Below are positions 1 through 9,825 of a stretch of 64,000 nucleotides of DNA, piece by piece. The DNA comes from Marinobacter nauticus (GTDB taxonomy: Bacteria; Pseudomonadota; Gammaproteobacteria; Pseudomonadales; Oleiphilaceae), in assembly GCF_003634635.1 (NCBI RefSeq), contig NZ_RBJB01000002.1, positions 496,001 through 560,000 of the forward strand, given 5' to 3'. Made by a program: the position numbers and the translations under genes. The notes under the pieces were generated by a model, which saw nothing but the letters and a program-made list of their open reading frames with translations, had not been told where the DNA came from and made no database searches. Position 1 is the first letter of the stretch, and each line of letters begins with the position of its first letter.

Positions 1-2675
1 AGCTCCAGGTCATCCAGATCGGATTCTCCAAGCTCCAGTTCAGAAGGCTCATCGTCCTCGCCGGCAACCTTATCCAGCTCCGCATCAAGCTCGTCCAGGA
101 AGGACTCGTCAAGCGAATCAGACTCCAGGTCCAGATCCGATACCTCGGTGCCTTCCTGCTTAACTGGCTCTTCTTCCGTCGACTCAAGGTCGTCATCAAG
201 ATCGAAGCCCAGCTCAAGATCGTCTTCCTGATCCGAACCTGTACCAGACAGATCCGCCCCAACCGGCTCCGCTTCATCGGCTTCCAAGGAGGGCTCACCT
301 GAACCGGCGAGCGCGTCGTCTTCAAAGGCCGACTCGAAATCCAGACTGAAGTCATCTTCTTTGGATTCGGAAGTCCCGGTTGCCTCATCCAGACCGGAAT
401 CCAGATCCAGGGAAGCGTAATCGGTTTCGGTGGCGGACTCGTCTTCAGACTCCGATTTTTCACCAATGCCGGACAGATCGTACTCAATCATGTCATCCCG
501 GCCATCGGATTCTTTGCTGACATCGGATTCCAGCTCACCGAACTCATTTTCGTCGGCGGACCCTGAAGTGGCTTCAAATTCGTCCGCTTTCAGTTCGTCG
601 GAGATATCCCAGTCATCCGAAGCCTGCTCGGTAGCCGGCTCCTGCTCTGGCTGACTGCCGAACGAATCCGAACGCAGTTGAGATTCAAGGTCGTCGATGC
701 TGGGCATCGCTTCAGCTTCAGCAAGGCGCTCCCGGAGCGATTCAGCTTCCTGGATAGCGGCCTCATCATCCAGCGCTTCAACTTCACGGTACTGCTTTTC
801 AAACGCGTCACGATCCTGATTGTCCGCATACACAGACAACAGCTTCAGGCGCAGATCAGTGCGGCTGGGCTCACGTGAAATGGCGTTTTCGAGCACCTGG
901 GCTGCCTGATCGTGACGACCGTAGGCAACATAGGTTTCTGCTTCGGCAATGGCATCACCGGCTTCCGCCTCTGCCTCACCCTCATCTTCGAGACTGAGGT
1001 CGAACGAATCACCGCCTTCGCCCTCATCACTGTTCAACTGGTCGTAGAACTCTTTCTCGCGATTGGCATTGCGTCTTGCCACGAGCAGCAACAACAGAAG
1101 CAGAAGGATAAGGCCACCACCGAGGGCAATCTGATACATCGGATTGTTCAGAATACCGTCAATAACGTTACCCGGAAATGCCTTTTCAGGCGCCGTTACT
1201 GGCTGCTGCGGTTTTGGCTGCTGGGCCTGGGGGACGGCCGCTGGCTCAGGTTCAGATGATGATTCCTGCTCGGTAACGGCAGGCTGCTCTGCCACCACCT
1301 CATCCGCAGCGCCCGCGTCGACATCACCACCAAACGGCTCTTCACCTGCAATATCTGGTTCGTCCGGGGCCATGACGCTCTCTTCTTCCGCCATCGCTGT
1401 GTCGGCCGATTCACCATCAGCGGCTTCATCAGCCTGGCCGTCTGCTACCGGTTCTTCGCCGGTGCTGGCACCCAGATCACCTTCTACAGGTGCTGTCGCT
1501 GGGTCAGCGTCAGACTCGGTCACGCCAGTGTCGGTCGGGGCCGGAGACTCTTCCTCCGACACCATACCCTGCATGTCCGCCAGTTGGCTGTTCTTCAGCT
1601 CCAGCAACCGCTGCAGGGTCTCAACCTGGTCCTGCAGATCCTGGACACGGGTATTGAGCTCGTCATTTTCGCGTTTTGCGGCTTCCAGCTCTTCCATCGC
1701 AACTGCGGAACCGGCATCAACACCGCCAGGCAGATCACCATCACCACCGGCAGAACCACCGTCTTCGGTAGACCGGGATTCCGATTCATCGGCAACCAGC
1801 AGGCGCAACTCATCACCCGCTGCCGCCTGAGTAGCACCCTGGCCTGCTGCGGCCTGGGCGGTATCCGTTGCATCAACGGTTCTCGGAGACTGGAATTCCT
1901 GGTTCTGCTGTGCAACTACCCGGTTGGCTTCAGCGCGGCTACGGCTCCGAATCTGATCCAGAGAGGGAATCCGCAACACCTCACCACGCTTCAGGCGGTT
2001 AATATTCCCACCAATGAACGCGTTAGGATTCTGATCCTGAATCGCGAGCATAACCTGCTGCATGGAAACCGAACCATCCGGACGTACCTGCTGGGCAATA
2101 GTCCAGAGTGTGTCGGAGGCACCTGTCGGACCAAACGTATCTGCCCGATAGCCCCGCGACACTGAGCCTTCAGCTGCCGCCTGACGGCGGACAGATTCCT
2201 GGCTGCGCGCCGGCTGCTGTCGGGTGGCTGTCGTGGCCGGAGCACTGATTTGCTCCTCAATACCAGATTCCTCGGCGTAGACCGGAGGATCGACCAGCAC
2301 GGCATATTCCCGCATCAGGCGACCATTGGGCCAGGTCAGCTCGAGGAGGAAATTCAGATACGGCTCGCGTACCGGCGCCCGGGAGGAAACATTGATGGCC
2401 AGGTTGCCATCCGTCCCGGTAACCACTTCAAACCTTAATTGACTCAGAAACTGGTGGCGGTCCAGGCCGACGCGCTCATAGGCGGCCTCCGGTGCCACAT
2501 TGACGAACACTTCACCGGGATCAACACCGCGACTCTGATTCAGTGATATTTCTGCATCCAGTGGCTCATTCAGCCAAGACTGGAGCTCAATTTCTCCAAG
2601 TCCAAGCGCCTGAGCCATTCCAGAGCCGAGCCCTCCCGCCAGCGCCAGGGCAACCGCAAGCTTGCGTACCTTCAT
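1..2675 (-). CDS. fimV: FimV/HubP-family inner-membrane LysM protein, C-terminus cut by the window edge
   Basis: FimV is a polar inner-membrane protein needed in Pseudomonas for type IV pilus assembly, twitching and cAMP signalling. The ATG at 2675 follows an AAGGAA ribosome site. Residues 1-23 are a signal peptide, and the mature protein opens with the FimV hallmark LGLGEIELQSWLNEPLDAEI. A LysM-like peptidoglycan-binding segment lies at about 174-240, a coiled coil at about 326-370 and one membrane helix at about 513-533. After it comes a very acidic, Asp/Glu/Ser-rich cytoplasmic part with a short TPR-like stretch. About 891 codons are present without a stop, so the C-terminal end, where family members carry a conserved FimV domain, lies outside the window. 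The family assignment is firm. Protein length cannot be judged. Confidence 0.93.
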   Translation of the reverse strand, partial: MKVRKLAVALALAGGLGSGMAQALGLGEIELQSWLNEPLDAEISLNQSRGVDPGEVFVNVAPEAAYERVGLDRHQFLSQLRFEVVTGTDGNLAINVSSRAPVREPYLNFLLELTWPNGRLMREYAVLVDPPVYAEESGIEEQISAPATTATRQQPARSQESVRRQAAAEGSVSRGYRADTFGPTGASDTLWTIAQQVRPDGSVSMQQVMLAIQDQNPNAFIGGNINRLKRGEVLRIPSLDQIRSRSRAEANRVVAQQNQEFQSPRTVDATDTAQAAAGQGATQAAAGDELRLLVADESESRSTEDGGSAGGDGDLPGGVDAGSAVAMEELEAAKRENDELNTRVQDLQDQVETLQRLLELKNSQLADMQGMVSEEESPAPTDTGVTESDADPATAPVEGDLGASTGEEPVADGQADEAADGESADTAMAEEESVMAPDEPDIAGEEPFGGDVDAGAADEVVAEQPAVTEQESSSEPEPAAVPQAQQPKPQQPVTAPEKAFPGNVIDGILNNPMYQIALGGGLILLLLLLLLVARRNANREKEFYDQLNSDEGEGGDSFDLSLEDEGEAEAEAGDAIAEAETYVAYGRHDQAAQVLENAISREPSRTDLRLKLLSVYADNQDRDAFEKQYREVEALDDEAAIQEAESLRERLAEAEAMPSIDDLESQLRSDSFGSQPEQEPATEQASDDWDISDELKADEFEATSGSADENEFGELESDVSKESDGRDDMIEYDLSGIGEKSESEDESATETDYASLDLDSGLDEATGTSESKEDDFSLDFESAFEDDALAGSGEPSLEADEAEPVGADLSGTGSDQEDDLELGFDLDDDLESTEEEPVKQEGTEVSDLDLESDSLDESFLDELDAELDKVAGEDDEPSELELGESDLDDLE

Positions 2676-2806
2676 GCTTATTCCTTTCCAGTCTCCGTTA
2701 TTCTTTACTGCCGTATCTCAACAGAATCGGACGAGGTTGGATGACTTTCGCCTTGTTATTTCTCGTTTTTATATCGCAATTATACCGTTCGGTTTGGCAA
2801 GTATTG

Positions 2807-2828
2807 TTGATAAAACCCGTTTTATCAA
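2807..2828. promoter_or_regulatory. 22-bp perfect palindrome upstream of fimV, possible operator
   Basis: Two 10-bp arms, TTGATAAAAC and GTTTTATCAA, are separated by CC. The site lies about 130 bp upstream of the fimV start, between fimV and asd. The arms are A/T-rich and no T-tract follows on either strand, which fits a protein-binding site better than a terminator. A TATAAT-like box on the minus strand lies close by on the fimV side (2778-2783). Confidence 0.4.
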
Positions 2829-2899
2829 TCAATCAGCTGCAATCCTTGCACCGTTTTTTTATCTATCGGGCGGAACTCCTTAGCGCCCTTGAAAATAAC

Positions 2900-2931
2900 A
2901 GGGGCGGACGCTGAAATCAGCCTCCGCCCCT
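2900..2931 (-). terminator. Terminator-like hairpin after asd
   Basis: On the minus strand a 15-bp stem with one mismatch and a two-base loop begins 57 bp after the asd stop and is followed by a moderately T-rich stretch (TGTTATTTTC). It probably ends the asd transcript ahead of the fimV promoter. The remaining sequence of the 2676-2988 gap holds the palindrome at 2807-2828 and presumably the fimV promoter. Confidence 0.6.
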
Positions 2932-2988
2932 GACCGGCTTGCAAAAAACCGGACACAGTTGGCATTAATTACCGCTGTGTAACACTTT

Positions 2989-4104
2989 TTAACGTTCCTG
3001 AAGGATTCGCAGCATCCGACGCAGCGGTTCTGCAGCACCCCACAGCAACTGGTCACCCACTGTGAAAGCGGAAATGTATTCCGGCCCCATAGACAACTTG
3101 CGAATACGACCAATAGGAATGCTCAATGTGCCGGTCACTTTCGCCGGAGTGAGCTCCTGCATGGTGGCATCGCGATCATTGGGAATGACCTTTACCCAGT
3201 CGTTGGCCTTGGCCAGAATGCCTTCGATTTCGGAAACCGACAGATCTTTCTTCAGCTTGATGGTCAGCGCCTGACTGTGGGAGCGCATGGCGCCAATCCG
3301 CACGCAGATACCATCAATAGGAATCGGGTTATCGCTACGACCCAGAATCTTGTTGGTCTCGACGCCCGCTTTCCACTCTTCCTTGCTCATGCCGTTATCG
3401 AGCTGCTTGTCGATAAACGGAATCAGACTGCCCGCCAGCGGCACACCGAAATACTCGGTAGGGAAATCGCCGGAACGCATGGTATCGGTCACCTTGCGAT
3501 CGATGTCGAGGATGGCAGAAGACGGATCATCCAGCTCAGATTTGACGCTCTTATTCAACGCGCCCATCTGGTTCAACAGTTCCCGCATATTCTGGGCACC
3601 AGAGCCGGACGCCGCCTGGTACGTCATCGGGGACACCCACTCGATCAGATCCTGCTCCAGCAGGCCACCCAGGGCCAGCATCATCAGGCTCACGGTGCAG
3701 TTACCGCCGATATAATCCTTTACGCCCTTATCCAGGGCCGCATCAATCACGTTACGGTTAACCGGATCCAGCACGATCACAGAGTGATCGACCATACGCA
3801 GGGTGGATGCCGCATCAATCCAGTAACCGTCCCAGCCTGCATCACGCAGCTTCTGGTAAACCTCGGTGGTGTAATCGCCGCCCTGACAGGTAACGATCAC
3901 ATCCATCCCCTTGAGGATGTCGATATCGAACGCGTCCTGCAGTGGTGGAACGCCGTCTTTGCCTACGTCCGGGGCCGGCTTCCCTGCCTGGGAAGTGGTA
4001 AAAAACACCGGATCGATGTCGGCAAAATCATTTTCTTCACGCATGCGTTGCATGAGGACCGAGCCCACCATGCCACGCCAACCTACAAGTCCAACTCGCT
4101 TCAT
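2989..4104 (-). CDS. asd: Aspartate-semialdehyde dehydrogenase
   Basis: The enzyme reduces aspartyl phosphate to aspartate semialdehyde with NADPH, the branch point to lysine, diaminopimelate, threonine and methionine. The 371-aa product matches the length of proteobacterial Asd. It starts with the nucleotide-binding [11 protein letters not shown]. The catalytic Cys is at about residue 136 in GGNCTVS, and the conserved catalytic His lies in the RSHSQALT segment. The ATG is preceded by AAAGG at suitable distance. It follows leuB on the same strand after a 126-bp gap that contains a hairpin without a T-tract, so it may be co-transcribed with the leu genes. A terminator-like hairpin lies after its stop. 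Confidence 0.97.
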   Translation of the reverse strand: MKRVGLVGWRGMVGSVLMQRMREENDFADIDPVFFTTSQAGKPAPDVGKDGVPPLQDAFDIDILKGMDVIVTCQGGDYTTEVYQKLRDAGWDGYWIDAASTLRMVDHSVIVLDPVNRNVIDAALDKGVKDYIGGNCTVSLMMLALGGLLEQDLIEWVSPMTYQAASGSGAQNMRELLNQMGALNKSVKSELDDPSSAILDIDRKVTDTMRSGDFPTEYFGVPLAGSLIPFIDKQLDNGMSKEEWKAGVETNKILGRSDNPIPIDGICVRIGAMRSHSQALTIKLKKDLSVSEIEGILAKANDWVKVIPNDRDATMQELTPAKVTGTLSIPIGRIRKLSMGPEYISAFTVGDQLLWGAAEPLRRMLRILQER

Positions 4105-4173
4105 GTGCGACCTTTGAACCTCGTTTTATGCCCACCCTCTACCGTTATCGCTGGCAGGGACAGGATGGATGAT

Positions 4174-4204
4174 CCCGCAACGGCTGCATCCTGCCGTTGT
4201 CGGG
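4174..4204 (-). other. GC-rich hairpin between leuB and asd
   Basis: Arms CCCGCAACGGC and GCCGTTGTCGGG pair with one bulged base around an 8-base loop. No U-run follows on the minus strand, so full intrinsic termination is doubtful. It may partly attenuate or protect the leu transcript ahead of asd. Confidence 0.3.
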
Positions 4205-4230
4205 TCTCGATTAAGTAAACCAGTGGTGCG

Positions 4231-5304
4231 TTAAAGCGCGTTCAGAACCGCTTCACCCATGTCGCGGGTAGATACCTTCTGACCGCCTTCCGACATAATG
4301 TCGGCGGTACGCAGCCCCTGGTCCAGCACCTTGCTGACCGCCGCCTCGATGGCCAGGGCAGCTTTCTCCTTATTCAGGCTGTAACGTAACATCATTGCAG
4401 CACTGAGGATGGTAGCCAGCGGGTTGGCAATGCCCTGTCCGGCAATATCCGGCGCCGAGCCGTGACACGGCTCATACATACCCTGCTTGTCGGAATTCAG
4501 TGACGCAGAGGGAAGCATGCCGATAGAACCGGTAAGCATTGCCGCTTCGTCAGAAAGAATATCACCAAACATGTTGCCAGTCACAATCACGTCAAATTGC
4601 TTTGGCGCACGGACCAGCTGCATGGCAGCGTTGTCCACGTACATGTGGGAAAGCTCCACATCCGGGTACTCGCGCTTCAGGTCTTCCATGATTTCCCGCC
4701 ACAGCACGGTTACTTCCAGCACGTTGGCCTTGTCAACCGAACACAACTTCTTGCCCCGTTGCTGGGCCGCCTCGAAGGCAACCCGGCCAATACGCCGAAT
4801 CTCGGACTCGGTGTACTGGTAGGTGTTGTAGCCCTGGCGCTCACCGCTTTCCAGCTCACGCACACCACGAGGCTGTCCGAAGTAAATACCACCGGTCAGT
4901 TCGCGGACGATCAGAATGTCCAGCCCGGAAACCACCTCAGGCTTCAACGACGAAGCAGACGCCAGCTGCGGATACAGAATGGCCGGACGCAGATTGGCGA
5001 ACAGCTCAAGGTTGGAACGCAGGCCCAACAGCCCTTTTTCCGGGCGCTTCGCCATCGGCAGGCTGTCCCACTTTGGACCGCCTACGGCCCCCAGCAGAAT
5101 CGCATCGGCCTTACGGGCCTTCTCCAGGGTTTCTTCAGGCAGCGGCGTATCGGTTTCATCAATCGCCGCACCACCAACGAGAGCAGACTCAAAACTCAGA
5201 CCCAGACCGAACTGGTCATTCACCTTATGCAGAACCTTCTCCGCTTCTGCCACAATCTCCGGACCAATGCCGTCGCCCGGCAGGAGCAATACATTACGGG
5301 ACAT
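4231..5304 (-). CDS. leuB: 3-isopropylmalate dehydrogenase
   Basis: LeuB oxidatively decarboxylates 3-isopropylmalate to 2-oxoisocaproate using NAD, the third step of leucine synthesis. The 357-aa protein shows the family's start ([13 protein letters not shown]), the substrate loop around [11 protein letters not shown], the [10 protein letters not shown] segment, and the C-terminal [21 protein letters not shown]/metal region. It is the last leu gene, 18 bp downstream of leuD, in the order leuC-leuD-leuB that is common in pseudomonads and relatives. Nothing is missing, and the assignment is secure. Confidence 0.97.
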   Translation of the reverse strand: MSRNVLLLPGDGIGPEIVAEAEKVLHKVNDQFGLGLSFESALVGGAAIDETDTPLPEETLEKARKADAILLGAVGGPKWDSLPMAKRPEKGLLGLRSNLELFANLRPAILYPQLASASSLKPEVVSGLDILIVRELTGGIYFGQPRGVRELESGERQGYNTYQYTESEIRRIGRVAFEAAQQRGKKLCSVDKANVLEVTVLWREIMEDLKREYPDVELSHMYVDNAAMQLVRAPKQFDVIVTGNMFGDILSDEAAMLTGSIGMLPSASLNSDKQGMYEPCHGSAPDIAGQGIANPLATILSAAMMLRYSLNKEKAALAIEAAVSKVLDQGLRTADIMSEGGQKVSTRDMGEAVLNAL

Positions 5305-5322
5305 AATCCAATTCCTTGTTAG

Positions 5323-5970
5323 TCAGTTTCCAGTATTAAACAACCAGGGAGCGGTCTTGCGCCGGGATTCTTCATAAGCGCGAATGGTATCCGCATCTTC
5401 CAGGGTCACGCCGATGTCGTCCAGACCGTTCAGCAGGCAATGACGACGGAAATCGTCCACCTCAAAACTGAACGACTCGCCACCGGGCGTCGTCACCGTT
5501 TTCGCTTCGAGATCGACCGTCAGCTGATAGCCTTCATTCTCTTCAGTTTCCCGGAACAGCCTATCAACCACTTTTTCATCTAAAACAATGGGTAAAAGTC
5601 CATTCTTAAAGCAGTTGTTGTAGAAAATATCAGCAAAACTCGGCGCAATAATCACCCGGAAACCGAAATCATCCAGCGCCCATGGCGCGTGCTCACGACT
5701 CGAACCACAGCCAAAATTGGTCCGCGCCAGCAACACGCTGGCGTTTTTGTAGCGATCCTGGTTCAGCACAAAGTCCGGATTCAGGGGGCGGTTGGAGCAA
5801 TCCTGATCCGGATTGCCTTCATCCAGATAACGCAGCTCATCGAACAGGTTCGGGCCAAAGCCCGTGCGCTTGATGGACTTCAAAAACTGCTTGGGAATGA
5901 TCATGTCCGTGTCCACATTGGAACGGTCCATGGGGGCAACAGTGCCCTGGTGTTGCGTAAATGCTCGCAT
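5323..5970 (-). CDS. leuD: 3-isopropylmalate dehydratase small subunit
   Basis: LeuD is the swivel-domain subunit that, with LeuC, isomerises 2-isopropylmalate to 3-isopropylmalate. The 215-aa length is typical. Recognisable parts are the N-terminal [20 protein letters not shown] segment and the [13 protein letters not shown] motif, which binds substrate in this family. It sits 17 bp after leuC and 18 bp before leuB, consistent with one transcript. Confidence 0.97.
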   Translation of the reverse strand: MRAFTQHQGTVAPMDRSNVDTDMIIPKQFLKSIKRTGFGPNLFDELRYLDEGNPDQDCSNRPLNPDFVLNQDRYKNASVLLARTNFGCGSSREHAPWALDDFGFRVIIAPSFADIFYNNCFKNGLLPIVLDEKVVDRLFRETEENEGYQLTVDLEAKTVTTPGGESFSFEVDDFRRHCLLNGLDDIGVTLEDADTIRAYEESRRKTAPWLFNTGN

Positions 5971-5987
5971 GGTCTCTCTCCTGTGGC

Positions 5988-7406
5988 TCAGTTCATCAAT
6001 TCACGGACATCAACGAAGTGGCCAGTCACCGCTGCCGCGGCGGCCATGGCCGGGCTCACCAGGTGAGTACGGCCACCAAAGCCCTGACGACCTTCGAAGT
6101 TCCGGTTGGAGGTAGACGCACAATGCTCGCCCTGCCCCAGCTTGTCGGCGTTCATGGCCAGACACATGGAACAACCCGGATCACGCCACTCCAGACCCGC
6201 CTCGATAAAGACCTTGTCGAGACCTTCCTGCTCCGCCTGGGCTTTTACCAGACCGGAACCCGGAACCACCATCGCCTGCTTGAGGCTGGCAGCCACCTTA
6301 CGGCCCTTAACCACCGCCGCAGCTTCCCGCAGATCCTCAATCCGGCTATTGGTGCAGGAACCGATAAACACGCGATCCAGCTTGATATCGGTAATCTTCT
6401 GGTTCGGCTGAAGGCCCATGTACTTCAACGCGCGGACGATCCCCTCGCGCTTGATGGGATCCTCTTCCTTTGCGGGATCCGGCACCGCGCCTTCAACACC
6501 AACCACCATCTCCGGCGACGTACCCCAGCTCACCTGAGGCTGAATGGCGGAACCGTCCAGCTCAACCACTTTGTCGAACACCGCATCATCGTCGCTGTGG
6601 AGTGTGCGCCAGAATTCAACCGCCTTGCCCCAGGTCTCACCCTTGGGAGAAAACGGACGACCTTTGACATACTCGATGGTGGTGTCATCCACTGCCACCA
6701 TACCCACCCGGGCACCGGCTTCGATGGACATATTACAAATGGTCATCCGGCCTTCCATGCTCAAACCACGGATCGCCTCGCCACCAAATTCAATGGCGTA
6801 ACCGGTACCACCGGCGGTACCAATCTCGCCGATGATCGCCAGAACCACATCCTTGCCGGTCACACCCGCGCCCAGCTTGCCGTTCACCTTTACCAGCATG
6901 TTCTTCATCTTCTTCTGGACCAGGCACTGGGTCGCCAGAACATGCTCCACTTCAGACGTGCCGATACCATGAGCCAGACAGCCAAAAGCACCGTGAGTAG
7001 AAGTATGAGAATCACCGCAGACAATGCTCATGCCCGGCAACGTCGCACCCTGCTCCGGCCCAATCACGTGCACGATACCCTGGCGCTGATCCTTGATCTT
7101 GAACTCGAGAATCCCGAATTCGTCACAGTTCTTGTCCAGCGTCTCCACCTGGGTGCGGGACACCGGGTCCACAATCCCGTCGATGCCTTTGTCACGATCC
7201 GTGGTCGGTACGTTATGATCCGGCGTGGCGATGTTGGCATCAATCCGCCAAGGCTTACGGCCGGCCAGACGAAGGCCTTCAAAGGCCTGAGGTGATGTCA
7301 CTTCGTGCAACAATTGACGATCAATGTAAATCAACGCGGAACCATCGTCCCGCTGCTTGACCAAATGGTCGTCCCACAATTTGTCGTATAAAGTCTTGCC
7401 CGCCAT
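5988..7406 (-). CDS. leuC: 3-isopropylmalate dehydratase large subunit
   Basis: LeuC is the 4Fe-4S aconitase-like subunit of isopropylmalate isomerase. The 472-aa product carries the three cluster ligands at about C351 (FIGSCTNSR), C412 and C415 ([11 protein letters not shown]). The [12 protein letters not shown] motif is also present. The ATG follows a purine-rich GAGAGAGA stretch. It is the first gene of the leuCDB operon, and its upstream region is shared with a divergent LysR gene, which may encode its regulator. A sigma-70-like promoter is visible about 50 bp upstream. Confidence 0.97.
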   Translation of the reverse strand: MAGKTLYDKLWDDHLVKQRDDGSALIYIDRQLLHEVTSPQAFEGLRLAGRKPWRIDANIATPDHNVPTTDRDKGIDGIVDPVSRTQVETLDKNCDEFGILEFKIKDQRQGIVHVIGPEQGATLPGMSIVCGDSHTSTHGAFGCLAHGIGTSEVEHVLATQCLVQKKMKNMLVKVNGKLGAGVTGKDVVLAIIGEIGTAGGTGYAIEFGGEAIRGLSMEGRMTICNMSIEAGARVGMVAVDDTTIEYVKGRPFSPKGETWGKAVEFWRTLHSDDDAVFDKVVELDGSAIQPQVSWGTSPEMVVGVEGAVPDPAKEEDPIKREGIVRALKYMGLQPNQKITDIKLDRVFIGSCTNSRIEDLREAAAVVKGRKVAASLKQAMVVPGSGLVKAQAEQEGLDKVFIEAGLEWRDPGCSMCLAMNADKLGQGEHCASTSNRNFEGRQGFGGRTHLVSPAMAAAAAVTGHFVDVRELMN

Positions 7407-7455
7407 GATTCTCTCTCACTCTCTGGGGGTTTCTGTTTCTGCTTCGAATGGTGAC

Positions 7456-7485
7456 ATCATACCCCTGCGTCACGAATAACCTCAA
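7456..7485 (-). promoter_or_regulatory. Putative sigma-70 promoter of leuCDB
   Basis: On the minus strand TTGAGG (7480-7485) and TATGAT (7456-7461) are separated by 18 bp, which would give a leader of about 40 nt ahead of leuC. This is a pattern match only. The rest of the gap up to 7634 shows no gene that I can support. Confidence 0.4.
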
Positions 7486-7634
7486 TTCATGTTTTTTATG
7501 CTTTGCATTCCAAACAGGAATCAACAATAGTAGAGCCATACTTCGGCGCAGGTCACGAACGGGCGGGTAAGGCCCCATACGCTCTGCGCGCCTGCTGGCA
7601 TTTGTCACCAGACGGCATGCTGTGATTACCGATA

Positions 7635-7742
7635 GCGGGTTTGGGTGGCCTCTCCCGAAAATGTCGGAGGCCATGGATGGCCGGAGAGAAGCGCACATGG
7701 ATGTGCTTGTAGCGGTTTTCGGGAGAGGCCACCCAAAGCCGC
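7635..7742. repeat. 108-bp imperfect inverted-repeat element with two inner palindromes
   Basis: The ends are 27-bp inverted arms with one mismatch; 22 bp (7640-7661 and 7716-7737) match perfectly, with the core GGGTGGCCTCTCCCG. The 54-bp centre holds two 14-bp palindromes, GGCCATGGATGGCC (7669-7682) and GCACATGGATGTGC (7693-7706), sharing the core CATGGATG. It ends 29 bp before the LysR start. No second copy occurs in this window. The architecture suggests a dispersed intergenic repeat or a non-autonomous mobile unit, but it could equally be a long structured leader of the LysR mRNA. Confidence 0.6.
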
Positions 7743-7771
7743 GCTCACACCAACGTCAAAGGTTCTGCCCA

Positions 7772-8659
7772 ATGGACGCAAACTCCCTGAAAGCATTCCT
7801 GACAATCGTCGACCAGGGTTCCTTCTCAGAAGCCGCTGAAACCCTGCACCTGACACAGCCGGCCATCAGCAAACGCCTGGCCGCCCTCGAAGGCCAGCTA
7901 GGCACCCGACTGATCGACCGCAGCAACCGCGAAATCCGCCTGACCGAATCCGGCACAAGGCTCCTCCCCCATGCCCGCAAAATCCTCGACGAAATCCACA
8001 ACGCCCGCATGGCCCTCACCACCAGCGCCGACAGCATCGGAGGTGAACTCCACGCCATCGCCAGCCACCACATCGGCCTGCACCACCTGCCCAACTGGCT
8101 GCGCCGCTACCGCCGGGAATACCCTCAAGTGGATCTGCATCTGCAATTCATGGAATCCGATGCCGCCTACGACCAGATGAATAAACGCAATGCTGAACTG
8201 GCCTTTGTGACCCTCAGCGACAGCATGAATCCGGAGTTCTCCATCCTCGCCCAGTGGCCAGACCCAATGGCCTTCGTGGTTGGGAAAGAACACCCTCTCG
8301 CAACACTGGCGAGCCCTTCGCTTTCTGACCTCGCGCCACACCCGGCGCTGCTACCGGATACCAGTACCGCCACCTACCGGGTGGTCAGCCGTCTGTTCCT
8401 GGAAGCCAACCTCACCCTGAGACCCCTGATGCCAACCAACTATCTGGAAACCATCAAAATGATGGTAAGCGTTGGCCTTGGGTGGAGCATTTTGCCGGTC
8501 AGCATGCTCGATAACAGCCTGAAAGTGCTTGAAGTTCCCCACCCTGTTACCCGGGTTCTGGGTGCCGTGGCGCTGTCCCGCCGACAACTGGGTAGTGCCG
8601 CGCAGGCATTGCTGCAGATAGTGGAAGAGGAAGAAACGCGACCAGAGTCCGGTCAATGA
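7772..8659 (+). CDS. LysR-family transcriptional regulator
   Basis: This 295-aa protein has an N-terminal winged helix-turn-helix (about residues 2-60, with SFSEAAETLHLTQPAISKRLAALE) and a C-terminal LysR substrate-binding domain. I place the start at the ATG at 7772, with AAAGG about 9 bp upstream. Longer frames would run through the inverted-repeat element and add 50 residues that do not belong to the family. It is divergent from leuC, the usual position for a LysR activator of the adjacent operon, so leucine biosynthesis or a related signal is the likely target; the effector is unknown. Its stop overlaps the convergent MFS gene by 7 bp. Confidence 0.9.
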   Translation: MDANSLKAFLTIVDQGSFSEAAETLHLTQPAISKRLAALEGQLGTRLIDRSNREIRLTESGTRLLPHARKILDEIHNARMALTTSADSIGGELHAIASHHIGLHHLPNWLRRYRREYPQVDLHLQFMESDAAYDQMNKRNAELAFVTLSDSMNPEFSILAQWPDPMAFVVGKEHPLATLASPSLSDLAPHPALLPDTSTATYRVVSRLFLEANLTLRPLMPTNYLETIKMMVSVGLGWSILPVSMLDNSLKVLEVPHPVTRVLGAVALSRRQLGSAAQALLQIVEEEETRPESGQ

Positions 8660-9750
8660 GCTAGCTGGGGTTCCGGCGGCGGCTGCAAGCCCCGCCAGGT
8701 CACGATAATCGCAAGGGCCATTGCGGCGGCACCACCCCAGAACGCCGCGGAGGTACTGAAACCATCCACCAGGAAACCGGATAACCATGCACCGAGCGCC
8801 CCGCCGGCGCCGAAGGTCAGGCCACTGTATAGAGCCTGACCCTGGCCATGATGGTGCTTACCGAAAAAGCCCTGAATGTATTGGACGGATACTGCATGCA
8901 ACGCGCCGTAAGAAGCCGCATGCAGCAGTTGGGCAAAGATCAGTACCGGCAATACCGACGTCAGCTCGGCAATCAGGCCCCAGCGGATCATCGTCAGCAC
9001 CAGCGCCCCCAGCACCACCTGCCGTACACTAAAACGCCGGGATAGCCTGTGCATAATCAGAAACAAGCCTATCTCTGCGATGACTCCGAGTGACCACAGT
9101 AACCCGATGGCCAGTTTGCCGTATCCATGTTGTTCCAGGTGGATACTGAAGAAGGTGTAGTAGGCACCATGTGATACCTGAAGCAGAAAATTCATCGCGA
9201 AAAAAGCGATCACAGCCGGATGAGTGACAATTGCTTTGAGGCTACCGACAGGTGCAGATTGCTGCTTGCGCTCGCCACGCTCGGAAGGCACCAGAAATGC
9301 CGAGACCGCAATCCCTGCAAATACCGGCAATAACAGCCACGGCAAGTACTGAATCTCCACCAGTTCCAGTAGCCCGCCGACCAGAGCCACTGCGCCGATA
9401 AATCCTACAGAGCCCCAAAGACGAACCTTGCCGTACTTGTCCCGATGCTTGCCGAGTACCCGCAGGGTAATGACTTCATACAGCGGCAAAATGGCGTTCC
9501 AGAAAAAGGTGAACACCAGCATGACCAGCAACAGACCGTAGAATCCGGGTTCCAGAAACACGCCGGCGAAAAACAGCGAGCCGAAAATAGCACCAAATCG
9601 TACCAGGCGGACCCGCTGGCCGGTCCGGTCACCGATGTAACCCCAAACGCTGGGTGCCACGATCTTGGTTAGCTGGATGGTCGCCATCAATGTGGCAATC
9701 TGGAGATAGGAGTAGCCCTGCCCCTCAAGATAGAGGGACCAATAGGGCAA
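8653..9750 (-). CDS. MFS transporter, phenylpropionate-permease/HcaT-like
   Basis: The protein has about 11-12 membrane helices of the major facilitator superfamily and resembles the small PPP/HcaT-like branch (PYWSLYLEGQGYSYLQIA, then LWGSVGFIGA). The substrate is unknown. The coordinates use the first permitted start, a TTG at 9750 (365 aa), but the frame stays open upstream to the aroC stop. Those 19 extra codons (9751-9807) encode YWRLSNLYFWFFALLGG, which looks like the conserved first half of helix 1. A strong AGGGGAGG ribosome site stands 7 bp before an ATC codon at 9807. The true start is therefore probably upstream and non-standard. It is the last gene of the long minus-strand string. 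Confidence 0.85.
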   Translation of the reverse strand: MPYWSLYLEGQGYSYLQIATLMATIQLTKIVAPSVWGYIGDRTGQRVRLVRFGAIFGSLFFAGVFLEPGFYGLLLVMLVFTFFWNAILPLYEVITLRVLGKHRDKYGKVRLWGSVGFIGAVALVGGLLELVEIQYLPWLLLPVFAGIAVSAFLVPSERGERKQQSAPVGSLKAIVTHPAVIAFFAMNFLLQVSHGAYYTFFSIHLEQHGYGKLAIGLLWSLGVIAEIGLFLIMHRLSRRFSVRQVVLGALVLTMIRWGLIAELTSVLPVLIFAQLLHAASYGALHAVSVQYIQGFFGKHHHGQGQALYSGLTFGAGGALGAWLSGFLVDGFSTSAAFWGGAAAMALAIIVTWRGLQPPPEPQLAH

Positions 9751-9825
9751 AAGCCCTCCAAGGAGGGCGAAAAACCAGAAATAGAGGTTCGACAGCCGCC
9801 AGTAGATGGTAGCGCCTCCCCTGAA

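Noticed and set aside
2807..2828. FNR/Anr site upstream of fimV
   Set aside because: An FNR site is TTGAT-N4-ATCAA. Here the half-sites are separated by 12 bp, so it is a different palindrome.
3277..4218. Long open frame on the plus strand opposite asd
   Set aside because: It lies wholly against a certain conserved gene, has no ribosome site and shows no protein family features. Similar long antisense frames opposite leuC, hrpA, fadD and dinG were left out for the same reason; they come from the codon bias of the real genes.
7622..7771. In-frame 5' extension of the LysR gene through the inverted-repeat element
   Set aside because: The added 50 residues come from the repeat, do not resemble LysR N-termini, and the ATG at 7772 gives the standard start with a ribosome site.
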